A DNA stretch of 64,000 nt. Source: Sorghum bicolor. Taxonomy: Eukaryota; Streptophyta; Magnoliopsida; Poales; Poaceae. Below, in pieces: positions 24,227 to 36,940 of this stretch (position 1 is its first letter; each line of letters opens with the position of its first letter). Location: the NCBI RefSeq assembly GCF_000003195.3, contig NW_018396411.1, positions 205,379 to 269,378 on the forward strand, in the 5' to 3' direction. Both the position numbers and the translations under genes were made by a program. The notes below the pieces were generated by a model. The model was not told the DNA's origin, made no database searches, and saw only the letters and a program-made list of their open reading frames with translations.

Positions 24227-26344
24227 CATCTAGTAGTTCCATCGGGTGTGTCCAAATTGATTTCTGAGCATATGGTATGTTCCATGCAAACTGTGCACCT
24301 ATCTTGCATCAAGATTATAACTATCTCCAAACAGACAGAACCAAGATTCCACATGAGCCTCTTCACCAAGAAGTACCATCGCGTGCGTCCAAAATAGTTT
24401 CTTAGCCTATGGTGCATTAGGCACAAACCGTGTACCTATCTTGCACCAAAAATAACACTATCTCCAAAGAGGCTGAAGTGAGATTCTATATGACACTCGT
24501 CATCTAGGAGTTCTATTGGGTGCTTCCAAATATATTTCTAAGCATATGGTACGTTCGATGCAATTCGTGCACCTATCTTGCATTAAGATTAGCACTATCT
24601 CCAAACAAAGCAAAGTGAGCTTCCACTTGAGCCCCTTTACCCAGGAGTATCATCAGGTGCATCCAAAATGGTTTCTTAGCCTATGATGCATTAGGCGCAA
24701 ACTGTGTACCTATCTTGCACCAAAACTAACTCTGTCTCCAAACAGACCAAAGCGAGATTCTATATGACACATGTCATCTAGGAGTTCTATTGGGGTGCGT
24801 CCAAATGGATTTCTTTGCATATGGTATGTTCCATGCCAACTGTGCACCTATCTTGCATCAAGATTAGCACTATCTCCAAATAGATCGAACCGAACTTCCA
24901 CTTGAGCCTCTTCACCTAGGATAACCATCGGGAACTTCCACAACGATTTCTTTGCCTATGATGCACTAGGCACAAACCATGCAACTATCTTGCACCAAAA
25001 CAAATACTATCTCTAACTGGACCGAAGCGAGATTCAATATGATACACTTCATCTAGTAGTTCCATCGGGTGCATCTACAGTTCCATCGGGTGTGTCCAAA
25101 TTGATTTCTGAGCATATGGTATGTTCCATACAAACTGTGCACCTATCTTTCATCAAGATTATAACTATCTCCAAACAGATAGAACCAAGATTCCACATGA
25201 GCCTCTTCACCAAGGAGTACCATCGCGTGCGTCCAAAATAGTTTCATAGCCTATGGTGCATTAGGCACAAACCGTGTACCTATCTTGCACCAAAAATAAC
25301 ACTATCTCCAAAGAGGCCGAAGTGAGATTCTATATGACACTCGTCATCTAGGAGTTCTATTGGGTGCTTCCAAATATATTTCTAAGCATATGGTATGTTC
25401 GATGCAATTCGTGCACCTATCTTGCATCAAGATTAGCACTATCTCCAAACAAAGCAAAGTGAGCTTCCACTTGAGCCCCTTTACCCTGGAGTATCATCGG
25501 GTGCATACAAAATGGTTTCTTAGCCTATGATGCATTAGGCGCAAACTGTGTACCTATCTTGCACCAAAACTAACTCTGTCTCCAAACAGACCAAAGCGAG
25601 ATTCTATATGACACATGTCATCTAGGAGTTCTATTGGGGTGCGTCCAAACGAATTTCTTTGCATATGGTATGTTCCATGCCAACCGTGCACCTATCTTGC
25701 ATCAAGATTAGCACTATCTCCAAACAGATCGAACCGACCTTCCACTTGAGCCTCTTCACCTAGGAGTATCATCGGGAACTTCCACAACGATTTCTGAGCC
25801 TATGATGCACTGGGCACAAACCATGCAACTATCTTGCACCGAAACAAATACTATCTCCAACTGGACCGAAGCGAGATTCCATATGATACACTTCATCTAG
25901 TAGTTCCATTGGGTGCATCTACAGTTCCATCGGGTGTGTCCAAATTGATTTCTAAGCATATGGTATGTTCCATGCAAACCGTGCACCTATCTTGCATCAA
26001 GATTAGAACTATCTCCAAACAGACAGAACCAAGATTCCACATGAGCCTCTTCACCAAGGAGTACCATCGCGTGCGTCCAAAATAGTTTCTTAGCCTATGG
26101 TGCATTAGGCACAAACCGTGTACCTATCTTGCACCGAAAGTAACACTATCTCCAAAGAGACTGAAGTGAGATTCTATATGACACACGTCATCTAGGAGTT
26201 CTATTGGGTGCTTTCAAATATATTTCGAAGCATATGGTACGTTCGATGCAATTCGTGCACCTATCTTGCATCAAGATTAGCACTATCTCCAAACAAAGCA
26301 AACTGAGCTTCCACTTGAGCCCCTTTACCCAGGAGTATCATCGG

Positions 26345-28279
26345 TGAAAGGTCCTAAGACGGCTAGAGGGGGGGTGAATAGCTTATTTAAAAAATCTACA
26401 AGGCACTAGAGCAAAGGATTAATATAACAAAAGGCGTAGAGCAATTTTGCTCTAGCTCTACAAGAGTTGCAAGCCACCTATCCAATAATTCTAATTGCTA
26501 TGATCTCAAGGCACAAGCAAAGGCTATGTCACTACTCTTTACAACTAGTTACAACTAGCTAAAACTAGGAAATACTGGTTACAACTAATTTGCAAGAAGG
26601 TAAAGAGATGAGAGATAATTATACCGATGTGTAGAGGATGAACCAATCACAATGTATATCAATATATTCACCGGAAGAATATCAATCACAATATTGACAC
26701 CAATATTTTTCTTCCAAGGTTCACGTGCTTGCCGGCACGCTAGTCCCCGTTGTGTCGACCAACACTTGGTGGTTCGGCGGCTAATAGGTGTTTCACAAAC
26801 CTAGCCCAACAAATGGGCGCCACAAGAACTTACCCACAAGTGAGGTAGCTCAATGAAACGAGCAATCCACTAAAGTGGCTTTTGGCACTCCGTCGGGGAA
26901 TGAGCCCAAGAACCCCTCACAAATATCACCTTGATTGGGGGCGGACACAATCATCAAATCCCCTCACCAATCAATAAATCCACAACCGTCTAGGTGACGG
27001 CAATCACCAAGAGTAATAAGAAATCCACAATAACAACAATCACCTAGTGCCATAAGAATATGCAGTTTCAAATGCACCTAGAGTTTCCCTCAATCCTCTC
27101 TCAGATGAGCACCAAGCTATGAGAGGGAGAGGAGAGGGAGGAAATGCTCGCGAGCTCACTGGATCAAACACGCAGGCCTCTCAAAAATCTCTCGTAGGAT
27201 TAGCACTTGGGAGAGATGGGAGAGGGGAGCTCGAGTTCTCTGTTCTCTGGAAAGAAAGAAGTGAAGTGTTCTATATTCGCGAGACCGAGGAAGGAGGTGG
27301 AGCGCTCAGCCTAAATTTACTTGGCCAGCCAGCTCTCCAACGGGCAAAACAACAGTGCCATTTGCCTCAACGGGCAGCACATGCACTGAGTGACCCTCTG
27401 CATTCTCTCAGCAACGGGTCCCAGCAAATAAATGAGCGTGTGGCAAAGAGCTGCAACCAGCAGTCCACGCGCATGCACGCCTGCACTCTCCACTTTAAAT
27501 GGGACGAGCTGCACCTCAAAACAATTAAGTGTCTTCTTGTACTTGAGTGGACCCCACACTATAAATAGCATAGGTCAATGGCTACCTCCTTTTCTCAAGG
27601 TGTGTTCACACTCGCATGCAGCCATGCAAATCACATCTCTCTCTTTCTCTCTCTTATTTATTAAGGCAAGAGCTCCACCACATGCACGTATGCAAGCATG
27701 GTCCCTGCCTTTTCTTTCTCACGCACAAGATAGACAGCGGACAACAGTTGTAAATTATTTCAATTGGTTCCAACTGGCTGCAACTGCTTTCAGCTCTCTT
27801 TCATCTGCCTCCTGTTGGGCTGCACACTGGATTTAACTGGTTGCGACTGACTGTGACTGCTTCCAGCTTCTTGCAATTTCCTTCACTTCCTTGCTGTTGA
27901 GCTGTGCACTGATTTTAACTTGTTCCAACTGGTCGCAACTACTTCCAGCTCCTTACAAAAGCCTTCACTTGCTTGCTGTTAAAACTGTGCACTGCTTTTA
28001 ACTGATTCCGACTGTTTCCAAATTGTTTCAGCTGCTTATAATAACTTTCAGCTTGTTTCAGCAGCCTGCAGTTCTTTTATATCTGGACAACAGTTTACCT
28101 TTTGAGAATTTTCAGCACCTTTTCAAGTAGCTAATTTTACCAAAATATTTCAAAATAAATTGGACATTTCAATTAGCTTTTCACAAATATTTTTTATAGG
28201 CTTTCTCATGCAGCTCACCACGTCACTAAGTGCTAGGTATATGCAAATGAGAAACATACTTAGTGACACTAGATAACCA
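26345..28279 (-). repeat. Copia 3' LTR (1935 bp)
   Basis: Plus-strand ends TGAAAGGTCC and AGATAACCA, i.e. TG...CA, matched by the other LTR at 35042-37561. ORFs of 85-150 codons around 27119-27836 are not conserved as frames in the other LTR and are not called. The stretch 27730-28080 is built from short degenerate repeats of the type TTCCAACTGGTTGCAACTG. Confidence 0.88.
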
Positions 28280-29694
28280 TTGTAATTAAAGATTTCCCCT
28301 CTTTATAATACGGTTATCTATCCTAAATCCACTCACACCCACTAGGTGTCTTGAGTGGCAAAACAAAATGGCCCTATTAAAAAATACCTTTGCCTTGAGC
28401 TCATTTTGTTTTTCACTTTCTTCTTTTTCAAGTTGGAGCACTTGATTATCAACTTTTAGTCACCTCCATCACCATGACCATCATCTAGCTCCATGACTTG
28501 GTGTGTACCAACCTATCTTTATATTTTACTCATGACAAAGGTTAGTACACATAGGTTTCATCAATTATCCAAAACCAAACTAGGGCTTTCAATCTCCCCC
28601 TTTTTGGTAATTGATGACAACCTTTTCACAAAGATATTCAATAAAATCCTTTTAGGCTTATGTTGCTTGCCCAAGCGTTTTACCATGTGTAAAGGATATG
28701 GACAAGTTTCATAAACTCGAATTGGTAGCATTGCCTCCCCCTACATATGTGCTAAGAGTTTGGATTTGAAAGCTTGCACATATGCTTAGATAGGAAACAT
28801 AGGAGACAATGACTACCAAATGATGCTAAGGTGTAAAGAATGGACCTTTGAAGCATGATACCAATCGGAGTTGCCATTTGAACACCATCCTTAGCACCAT
28901 GTTAGTTAGATAGCTCTTGCAAACATAAACACTAGATACCTCGTAAGATCAACTTTATAAACAAGGCTCTTGTACCACATGTAAAACATAAAACATGCAA
29001 GATACATCTAACTATCATCCTATACATGCTAGTTTTTTTATTTCATCAATCAATTTTACAACTAGCATACATCACACAAGCATGTATTAAAAGAGAATGT
29101 GTTATCCAAGCAAGTATATGTAATGCACAACCAAATGCAACATACAAGTTTATGAGCTTACTCCCCCTACTTGTGTGCTTCAAAATAATTTGATCCCCTT
29201 AATTTAGCAAAACCTATCTTTATGAATTACTTCTCCCCCTTTGTCATCAATGACCACAAAAGGTGAGCTCAAATTTTAGATAGGTTGTATGTGAAACCAT
29301 GCTATGTGAGGATCATTTTCCCAAATTTGGTTCAATCTAGATTACTTGCCTAAGATATTTAACTCGGTTTGATCCAATGACAAGCTTTTTCACACCTCAT
29401 TTTAAGGGTTATCTTGACAATGTTGAGTTAAACACTTATAGCTTATTTTCTAGATCAAACACTAGGATTGCAAGCCCACAAACATGTCATATGCTACCAC
29501 TAGATCATTTCAAACATAGAAGCAATAGTGGTACCATACAAGCATCAAATTCATTTTATTTTCATAAATGAGCCTAGGATATGTGAGGAATGACTAGATG
29601 CACTAAACAAGTCCTTAGCAAAGGATGGATAACATGTCAAACAATTTTACCTTGCTTTGCTCGAAGGTGAGGCATGTCATATTGTGGGGGTGCA
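28280..29694 (-). other. Copia region between RNase H and 3' LTR, non-coding, with repeated polypurine tracts
   Basis: About 1.4 kb without a credible ORF. On the element strand purine runs GGGGGAG or similar occur at 29231-29242, 29161-29168, 28733-28742 and 28594-28607, and the probable terminal tract AAAGAGGGGAAATC is at 28291-28305, about a dozen bases from the LTR. Some Sireviruses carry an envelope-like ORF here; none is seen. Multiplied polypurine tracts are described for Sireviruses, which supports the lineage call. Confidence 0.7.
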
Positions 29695-31107
29695 TCAACA
29701 CATATTTGAGAAGTCAAGTATGTTCAATTCATTCCTTAGCTTGCAAAACCTCTTCTCATCAAGTGGCTTGGTGAATATATCGGCAAGTTGATCTTCAGTG
29801 CTCTCACTCTCAATACAAATGTCCCCTTTTTGTTGATGATCTCTTATGAAATGATGACGGACATCTATATGCTTTATTCTTGAATGTTGAACTGGGTTGT
29901 TAGTGAGCTTCACTGCACTCTCATTATCACATAGCAATGACACTTGTTTGAACTTGATTCCAAAATCATTCAAAGTAGCCTTCATCCAAAGTAATTGAGC
30001 ACAACAACTACCAGCTGAAATATACTCTACTTCGGCGGTTGAAAGTGCTACACTATTTTGCTTCTTTGATGACCAAGATACAAGTGACCTTCCCAATAAT
30101 TGACATGTGCCTAATGTGCTCTTTCTCTCAACTTTGCATCCCGCATAATCAGAGTCAGGATAACCAATCAACTTAAATTTTGCTCCTTTGGGATACCACA
30201 ATCCAACATTTTGTGTATGTTTCAAGTACCTCAATATTCTTTTTGTTGCCTTAAAATGACTTTCTCTTGGTGAGGCTTGAAATCTAGCACACATGCCTAC
30301 ACTAAACATCACATCTGGCCTTGATGCAGTCACATAGAGTAGGCTTCCAATCATAGACCGATATAACTTTTGATCCAACATGTTGCCACTAGCATCACTA
30401 TCAAAGTTTCCATTTGTCCCCATAGGTGTACTAATAGCTTTAGCATCATCGATGCCAAACTTTTTGAGCATATCTTTGATGTACTTGCCTTGACTCACAA
30501 ATGTACCATTCTTCATTTGCTTAATTTGAAGACCAAGGAAGTAACTAAGCTCTCCAATCATGGACATCTCAAACTCATTTGCCATCATATTTCCAAATTC
30601 TTTACAAAATTCTTGATTGGTTGAGCCAAATATAATGTCATCAACATAGATTTGCAACACAAATAAGTCCTTGCCTATCTTTTTAGTGAAGAGAGTGGTG
30701 TCAACCTTACCCATAATAAACCCTTTAGAGAGTAAGAAATCCCTTAACCTCTCATACCATGCTCTAGGTGCTTGTTTCAAACCATACAATGCTTTCTTCA
30801 ACTTGTAAACATGGTTGGGTTTCTTGTCATTTTCAAAATCGGGAGGTTGCTCAACATAAACCAACTCATTTATATATCCATTCAAGAATGCACTCTTCAC
30901 ATCCATTTGATATAGCTTGATGTTGTGAGCACAAGCATAGGCCAACAAGATCCTAATTGCTTCCAATCTAGCAACCGGGGCATATGTTTCTCCAAAGTCA
31001 AGACCTTCAATTTGTGTGTAACCTTGTGCTACCAATCTTGCTTTGTTCCTTATCACTATCCCATCTTGATCTTGCTTATTTCGAAAGACCCATTTGGTTC
31101 CAATCAC
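29695..31107 (-). pseudogene. pol: Copia reverse transcriptase-RNase H
   Basis: A 470-codon open segment of pol. It opens with the RT start G-T-K-W-V-F-R-N-K, includes the catalytic [11 protein letters not shown] at about residue 155, and ends with a copia RNase H with D-S-D-Y-A-G-C, the S-T-A-E-V-E-Y motif and a terminal H-I-D-V-R-H-H-F block. Length and C-terminus are normal and it stops at 29695. The upstream junction is broken: the previous segment ends in a stop near 31190, and a frameshift lies between there and 31110. The domain is intact but cannot be made from a single frame with the integrase. Confidence 0.92.
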
Positions 31108-31190
31108 ATTATGATCCTTAGGCCTCTCTACTAACTCCCATACTTGATTTCTCGTAAATTATTTAGCTCTTCATGCATAGGATTTATCCA

Positions 31191-31976
31191 CTAGACATCT
31201 ATCAAAGCTTCTTCAATCTTATTGGGTTCAATGGATGATACAAATGATAAAGGTTCACAAAATGAGGCCAATCGTGATCTAGTTTGTACACCTCGTGATA
31301 TATCACCAATGATACGATCCAATGGATGATCTCTGGTAATATTGGTTGGTTGGAGTATTTGAACTTGATTGCTTGCACTTGGTTGGTCATTTGATTGAGA
31401 TGATGAACTAGCCATTTGTTGATCTGTCACTTGAGCACCACTTGTACTAGTTTGAGATATATCAAAAGAACCACTAGCTTGCACATTAGAGTTAGAGAGC
31501 ACTTGATTTTTATCATCTTCAACATCAGTCACCTCTCTAGGCCTTATATCACCAACATCCATGTTCTTCATAGCATTGACTAACTGAGTGCCTCTCACAT
31601 CATCTAGATTCTCATCTTCATCTTGGGAACCATTTGTTTCATCAAATTCAACATCATGAACTTCCTCAAGAGTACCATTAGTCAAATTCCAAACTCTATA
31701 AGCCTTGCTAGTAGTGGAGTAACCAAGCAAGAAGCCTTCATCACATTTCTTTTCAAATTTTCTCAATCTAGTGCCTTTCTTCAATATATAGCATTTGCAA
31801 CCAAAAACTCGAAAGTATGCAATATTGGGTTTTCTACCATTTAAGATCTCATATGGGGTTTTCTCCAACATAGGATGGCAATATAGGCAGTTACTATAGT
31901 AGCAAGCCGTGTTGATAGCTTCGGCCCAAAAAAGAATGACTAACATATTCACTAAGCATAGACCTAGCCATATCAA
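31191..31976 (-). pseudogene. pol: Copia integrase C-terminal part and integrase-RT linker
   Basis: Continues the integrase after a one-base frameshift in a run of six A (plus strand 31927-31932). From about residue 20 it shows copia integrase sequence with K-T-P-Y-E-I-L-N-G-R-K-P and F-R-V-F-G-C-K-C-Y, then G-F-L-L-G-Y-S, followed by a Ser/Gln/Asp-rich linker. It ends in a stop near 31190 where other family members would read on. The first ~15 residues of the open frame are out of frame with the protein. A homopolymer miscount in the assembly could also cause the frameshift. Confidence 0.85.
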
Positions 31977-32922
31977 TTAAAGTTCTATTCTTCCTCTCAA
32001 CAAGGCCATTTGATTGTGGAGTATATTTAGCCGAGAATTGATGCTTAATTCCAAACTCATCACATAACTCATCAATTCTTGTATTCTTAAATTCACTACC
32101 ATTGTCACTTCTCACTCTCTTGATGGTTGTTTCAAACTCATTGTGAACTCTCTTGACAAATGATTTGAAAGTTGCAAAAACATCACTCTTATCAACAAGA
32201 AAGAATACCCATGTATATCTTGTAAAATCGTCCACTATCACAAAGCCATATTTATTTCCACCAATGCTAGTGTATGTTGTTGGCCCAAATAAATCCATGT
32301 GCAATAGCTCAAATGCCTTAGATGTGCTCATGATGCTCTTCTTAGGATGTGTGTTACCAACTTGCTTTCCGGCTTGACATGCACTACATAGCTTATCTTT
32401 CTCAAATGTGACATCTTTCAAGCCTCTAACTAGATCATGCTTTATCAACTTGTCTAATTGTTTCATTCCAACATGACCAAGCCTTCTATGCCATAACCAA
32501 CCCATGCTAGATTTAGTGAGCAAACATGTTGATAATTGAGTTTCACTAGCATTGAAATCAACCAAGTATAGATTCTCATATCTAAATCCTTTGAATATCA
32601 AGTTAGAGCCATCTACACTTATGATTTCTACATCATCCACACCAAATATGCACTTGAAACCAAGATCACAAAGTTGAGCTACTGACAATAGGTTGAAGTT
32701 CAAGCTCTCTACTAGTAGCACATTTGAAATGCTCAAATCATTGGATATTGCAATCTTACCAAGCCCTTTGACCTTGCCTTTTCCATTATCACCAAATGTT
32801 ATACTATGAATTCCATCATTATCATTTGTGTTGATTGAATTGAACATTCTTGAATCACCGGTCATGTGTTGAGTGCACCCACTATCAAGAACCCAATGCC
32901 TTCCTCCGGCTTTATAATTCAC
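31894..32922 (-). pseudogene. pol: Copia protease, GAG-pre-integrase and integrase core
   Basis: First segment of pol. The protease active site is W-V-L-D-S-G-C-T near residue 11. The integrase zinc-binding region has H-R-R-L-G-H-V and C-S-A-C-Q-A-G-K. The catalytic core shows L-H-M-D-L-F-G-P, R-S-D-N-G-S-E-F and a final E within S-N-G-L-V-E-R-K-N-R-T, so the D,D,E triad is present. The frame is lost just after M-A-R-S-M-L-S at the A-run (31927-31932). It is one frame off from gag, whose stop is at 32936; about 14 bases separate them. Whether gag and pol were ever one frame in this family cannot be judged from one copy. Confidence 0.9.
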
Positions 32923-32935
32923 CTACAAAAGAAAA

Positions 32936-34981
32936 TTAATTCTTTTTAGGTACCCAAACTTTCTTGGGTCCTTGAAGGTTAGTGACTAAGCTCTTTGGTA
33001 CCCAAATAGCTTTCTTCTTTGAGCCCACAATTGGTGCACCAATGAACTTAGCTTGCACCCCATTAACACTTTTGGTAAGCATATAACAAGAATCAAATTT
33101 AATTGAGGATACATTATTTGGTTTGTTCTTGTTCTTGCAATATTGCTCTATGTGCCCAACTTGCTTGCATCTAGTGCAAAACCGACCATTGCCCTTCACA
33201 AAGCTAGCTTTATGAGTAGCAAAGGCCGCCTTGCCTTTCTTGGGGGTATAGCCTAATCCCTCTTTGTTGAGAGAAAATCTTTGGCTACCCAAGCACTTTA
33301 GCAAGTGGGCTTCACCACCATAGGCATTGACTAAGGCGCGAGTGAGCTCATTGACCTCCTTCTTGAGGGTCCCATTTTCATTAATTAATGTGGCATCACA
33401 AGTGAAACCATCACTAGTAGATGAGGTAGAAGTGGAAGTGCTGCAAGAAGAGTTAGTGGAGGCAATAATAATAGGCTCAAAGAAAGATTCATTAATTAAA
33501 TCACAAGTAGAACCCTTGTCACAAGTCACAATAACTTCCTCCTTCTTAGCTTGCTCGAGGAGTAAGGAGTGAGCCTTTTCAAGCTTATAGTGAGCATTGC
33601 CAAGCTCCTCATGGTCTTCCTTTAGACCCTCATGAGACGCTTGGAGCTCATCAAAGGATTGCTTAAGAGCTTTAAGCTCTTTCCGCAACTCTTTGCACTC
33701 ATTTCTCTTCATCTCAAGACATGTGTGGGCATTCTCCAACATGTCCATGAGTTCCTCCTTTGACTCATCATCACTCCTACAATCATCACTTTCACAATCA
33801 TCATCACTTTCATCATATTGTACCTTAGTGGGTTTAGCCATGAGGCATGTCGAAGGAGTGTTGAAGAGAGAAGTCTTGTTGTTGATGGCGATGCTTGCAA
33901 GTGCCTTCTTCTTGGATTTCTTATCATCATCATCACTAGAATCATCATTATCCGAAGAAGCATCACTATCCCAAGTCACCACATAGCCACCACCCTTCTT
34001 CTTCTTTTGGAATATCATTTTCTTCTCCTTCTTTTCTTTCTTTTCCTTCTTCTCGTTCTCATCATTATCACTATTATATGGACAATTTGCTACAACATGA
34101 TCCTTGCTCTTGCATTTGTAGCATATTCTCACATATTCTTTGCTCTTATTTTGATCTCTTCTTTTTCTTGCACCATAGCCCTTCTTCTTCATAAATTTGT
34201 CAAACTTGCGCACAAAGAGAGCTAGTGCTTCATCATCAATGTCACTAGCTTCCTCATCGTCACTTGATTCTTCTTTCTTTGCTTTGCCCTTGCTCTTGGA
34301 CGAACTAGCCTTGAATGCAACACTTTTCTTTTTCTTGTCTTCATCCTTCTTCTCATCTTGGTCAACCCCTTCCCTTTCCATACGGTATGTCTCTTGTGTC
34401 ATGACATCACCTAGTACTTGGTTAGGGGTAAGCTCTTTCAATCCTCCTCTTATAATAATTAATCTTAGTGTCTCAAATCTTGAAGGTAAGCACATCAAGA
34501 ACCGATGGGATACATCATCATCACTTATCTTCTCACCCAAGGACTTCAAATCATTCACAATTACTTGCAATCTATGGAACACCTCCGGAATGCTCTCATC
34601 ATCCTTCATCTTGAAGCTTGTCAATTTATCTTTGAGAATATACAATTTTGCACACTTGACTGCAGGTGTGCCCTCATATGTTTCCTCCAATCTCTTCCAC
34701 ACTTCACTTTCTCTATCACAATCTTTGATTTGCTCAAACACCTTTGAATCAATTGCATTATATATAGTGTTGAGAGCCATAGTGTTGCATTGCTTGTTTG
34801 CTTTATCTTGGTTGGTGAGATTGGTGGGATCAAGAATCACAAAATCATTCTCTATCATATCCTACACTTGATCATTGATTGAACCCAAATACATCTTCAT
34901 TTTTCTCTTCCAATAATCATAGCATGTACCATCAAAGAACGGTGGTTTGCCCCCCACATGGTTGAACACAATTTGAGCCAT
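32936..34981 (-). pseudogene. gag: Copia Gag with UBN2-like domain and two zinc knuckles, early stop
   Basis: Starts at the ATG at 34981 and ends at 32936, about 681 codons, but a TAG at codon 40 (34864-34862) interrupts it; the open part begins at 34858. The N-terminal third resembles the copia Gag UBN2 domain (K-L-Y-I-L-K-D-K-L-T-S-F-K-M). A Lys/Asp/Ser-rich region follows, then a zinc knuckle C-Y-K-C-K-S-K-D-H-V-V-A-N-C, charged low-complexity segments, a coiled-coil-like stretch, and a second knuckle C-T-R-C-K-Q-V-G-H-I-E-Q-Y-C. Such a long two-knuckle Gag is typical of Sireviruses as I know them. Gag would form the virus-like particle and bind the RNA. Confidence 0.88.
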
Positions 34982-35027
34982 CTTTTGACACCGAAGGTTG
35001 TTAAGCCTTGATTAAACGGTGACCACG

Positions 35028-35039
35028 GCTCTGATACCA
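35028..35039 (-). promoter_or_regulatory. Copia primer binding site (initiator tRNA-Met type)
   Basis: TGGTATCAGAGC on the minus strand, two bases after the 5' LTR end. About 45 bp separate it from the gag ATG at 34981. Confidence 0.92.
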
Positions 35040-36280
35040 CTTGAAAGGTCCTAAGATGGCTAGAGACGGGTGAATAGCCTATTTAAAAAATCTACAAGGC
35101 ACTAGAGCAAAGGATTAATATAACAAAAGGCATAAAGCAATTTTGCTCTAGCTCTACAAGAGTTGCAAGCCACCTATCCAATAATTTTAATTGCTATGAT
35201 CTCTAGGCACAAGCAAAGGCTATGTCACTACTTTTTACAACTAGTTACAACTAGCTAAAACTAGGAAGTACTAGTTACAACTAATTTGCAAGAAGGTAAA
35301 CAGATGAGAGATAATTATACCGATGTGTAGAGGATGAACCAATCACAATGTATATCAATATATTCACCGGGAGAATATCAATCACAATATTGACACCAAT
35401 ATTTTTCTCACGAGGTTCACGTGCTTGCCGGCACGCTAATCCCCGTTGTGTCGACCAACACTTGGTGGTTCGGCGGCTAATAGGTGTTTCACAAACCTAG
35501 CCCAACAAATGGGCGCCACAAGAACCTACCCACAAGTGAGGTAGCTCAATGACACGAGCAATCCACTAAAGTGGCTTTTGGCACTCCGTCGGGGAATAAG
35601 CCCAAGAACCCCTCACAAATATCACCTTGATTGGGGGCAGACATAATCACCAAATCCCCTCACCAATCAATAAATCCACATCCGTCTAGGTGACGGCTAT
35701 CACTAAGAGTAATAAGAAATCCACAATAACAACAATCACCTAGTGCCACAAGAATATGTAGTTTCAAATGCACCTAGAGTTTCCCTCAATCCTCTCTCAG
35801 ATGAGCACCAAGCTATGAGAGGGAGAGGAGAGGGAGGAAATGCTCACGAGCTCACTGGATCAAACACGTAGGCCTCTCAAAAATCTCTCGTAGGCTTAGC
35901 ACTTGGGAGAGATGGGAGAGGGGAGCTCGAGTTCTCTATTCTCTGGAAAGAAAGAAGTGAAGTCTTCTGTATTCGTGAGACCGAGGAAGGAAGTGGAGCG
36001 CTCGGCCTAAATTTACTTGGCCAGCCAGCTCTCCAACGGGCAAAACAACAGTGCCGTTTGCCTCAACGGGCAGCACATGCACTGAGTGACCCTCTGCATT
36101 CTCTCAGCAACGGATCCCAGCAAATAAATGAGCGTGTGGCAAAGAGCTGCAACCAGCAGTCCAAGTGCATGCACGCCTACACTCTCCACTTTAAATGGGA
36201 CGAGCTGCACCTCAAAACAATTAAGTGTCTTCTTGTACTTGAGTGGACCAGCGCTTCTCCAAAAAGCCGTCCCACAGTGG

Positions 36281-36380
36281 NNNNNNNNNNNNNNNNNNNN
36301 NNNNNNNNNNNNNNNNNNNNNNNNNNNNNNNNNNNNNNNNNNNNNNNNNNNNNNNNNNNNNNNNNNNNNNNNNNNNNNNN
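36281..36380. other. Assembly gap (100 N) in the copia 5' LTR
   Basis: Exactly 100 N, the usual placeholder for unknown length. The 31 bp before it (36250-36280, starting AGCGCTTCTCC) do not match the other LTR, which reads CCCCACACTATAAATAG there. A second insertion or a misjoin is hidden in the gap. Confidence 0.95.
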
Positions 36381-36940
36381 ATTAAGGCAAGAGCTCCACC
36401 ACATGCACGTATGCAAGCATGGTCCCTGCCTTTTCTTTCTCACGCACAAGACAGACAGCGCACAACAGTTGTAAATTCTTTCAATTGGTTCCAACTGGCT
36501 GCAACTGCTTTCAGCTCTCTTTCATCTGCCTCCTGTTGGGCTGCACACTGGATTTAACTGGTTGCGACTGATTGTGACCGCTTCCAGCTTCTTGCAATTT
36601 CCTTCACTTCCTTGCTGTTGAGCTGTTCACTGATTTTAACTTGTTCCAACTGGTCGCAACTACTTCCAGCTCCTTACAAAAGCCTTCACTTGCTTGCTGT
36701 TAAAACTGTGCACTGCTTTTAACTGATTCCGACTGCTTCCAAATTGTTTCAGCTTCTTATAATAACTTTCAGCTTGTTTCAGCAGCCTGCAGTTCTTTTA
36801 TATCTGGACAATAGTTCACCTTCTGAGAATTTTCAGCACCTTTTCAAGTAGCTAATTTTACCAAAATATTTCAGAATAAATTGGACATTTCAATTAGCTT
36901 TTCACAAATATTTTTTATAGGCTTTCTCATGCAGCTTACC

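Larger units (their letters stand above)
14728..26344. repeat. Main left satellite array: 137-bp monomers in 8-, 6- and 10-mer higher-order repeats
   Basis: Monomers fall in two alternating classes, one with CATCAAGATTAG and one with CACC(A/G/T)AAACTA, so the basic unit is a 274-bp dimer. Eight types A-H repeat in order. Using the H-monomer landmark CATCTAG, unit starts are 15601, 16721, 17836, 18951, 20069, 20911, 22028, 22851, 24227, 25050 and 25894. Spacings are 1120, 1115, 1115, 1118, 842, 1117, 823, 1376, 823 and 844 bp, i.e. 8, 8, 8, 8, 6, 8, 6, 10, 6, 6 monomers. The first visible monomer is the end of type B at 14728. The array is broken in a C monomer by the copia element at 26345. 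Small minus-strand ORFs of 60-73 codons recur only because the units are nearly identical. Family assignment (sorghum CEN38-like) rests on monomer length and remembered sequence. Confidence 0.95.

Noticed and set aside
14728..26344. CRISPR-like regular repeats
   Set aside because: Contiguous 137-bp tandem monomers without unique spacers, in a plant genome context; this is satellite DNA.
27119..27836. ORFs of 134-149 codons in the copia 3' LTR
   Set aside because: Inside the LTR on the antisense strand; the other LTR breaks them and no domain is visible.
30370..30624. 84-codon plus-strand ORF and similar ones opposite copia RT and integrase
   Set aside because: Antisense shadows of clear minus-strand pol domains.
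34197..34871. 224-codon plus-strand ORF opposite copia gag
   Set aside because: Shadow frame of the low-complexity gag coding strand; Ser/Leu-rich because the sense strand is Lys/Glu/Asp-rich.
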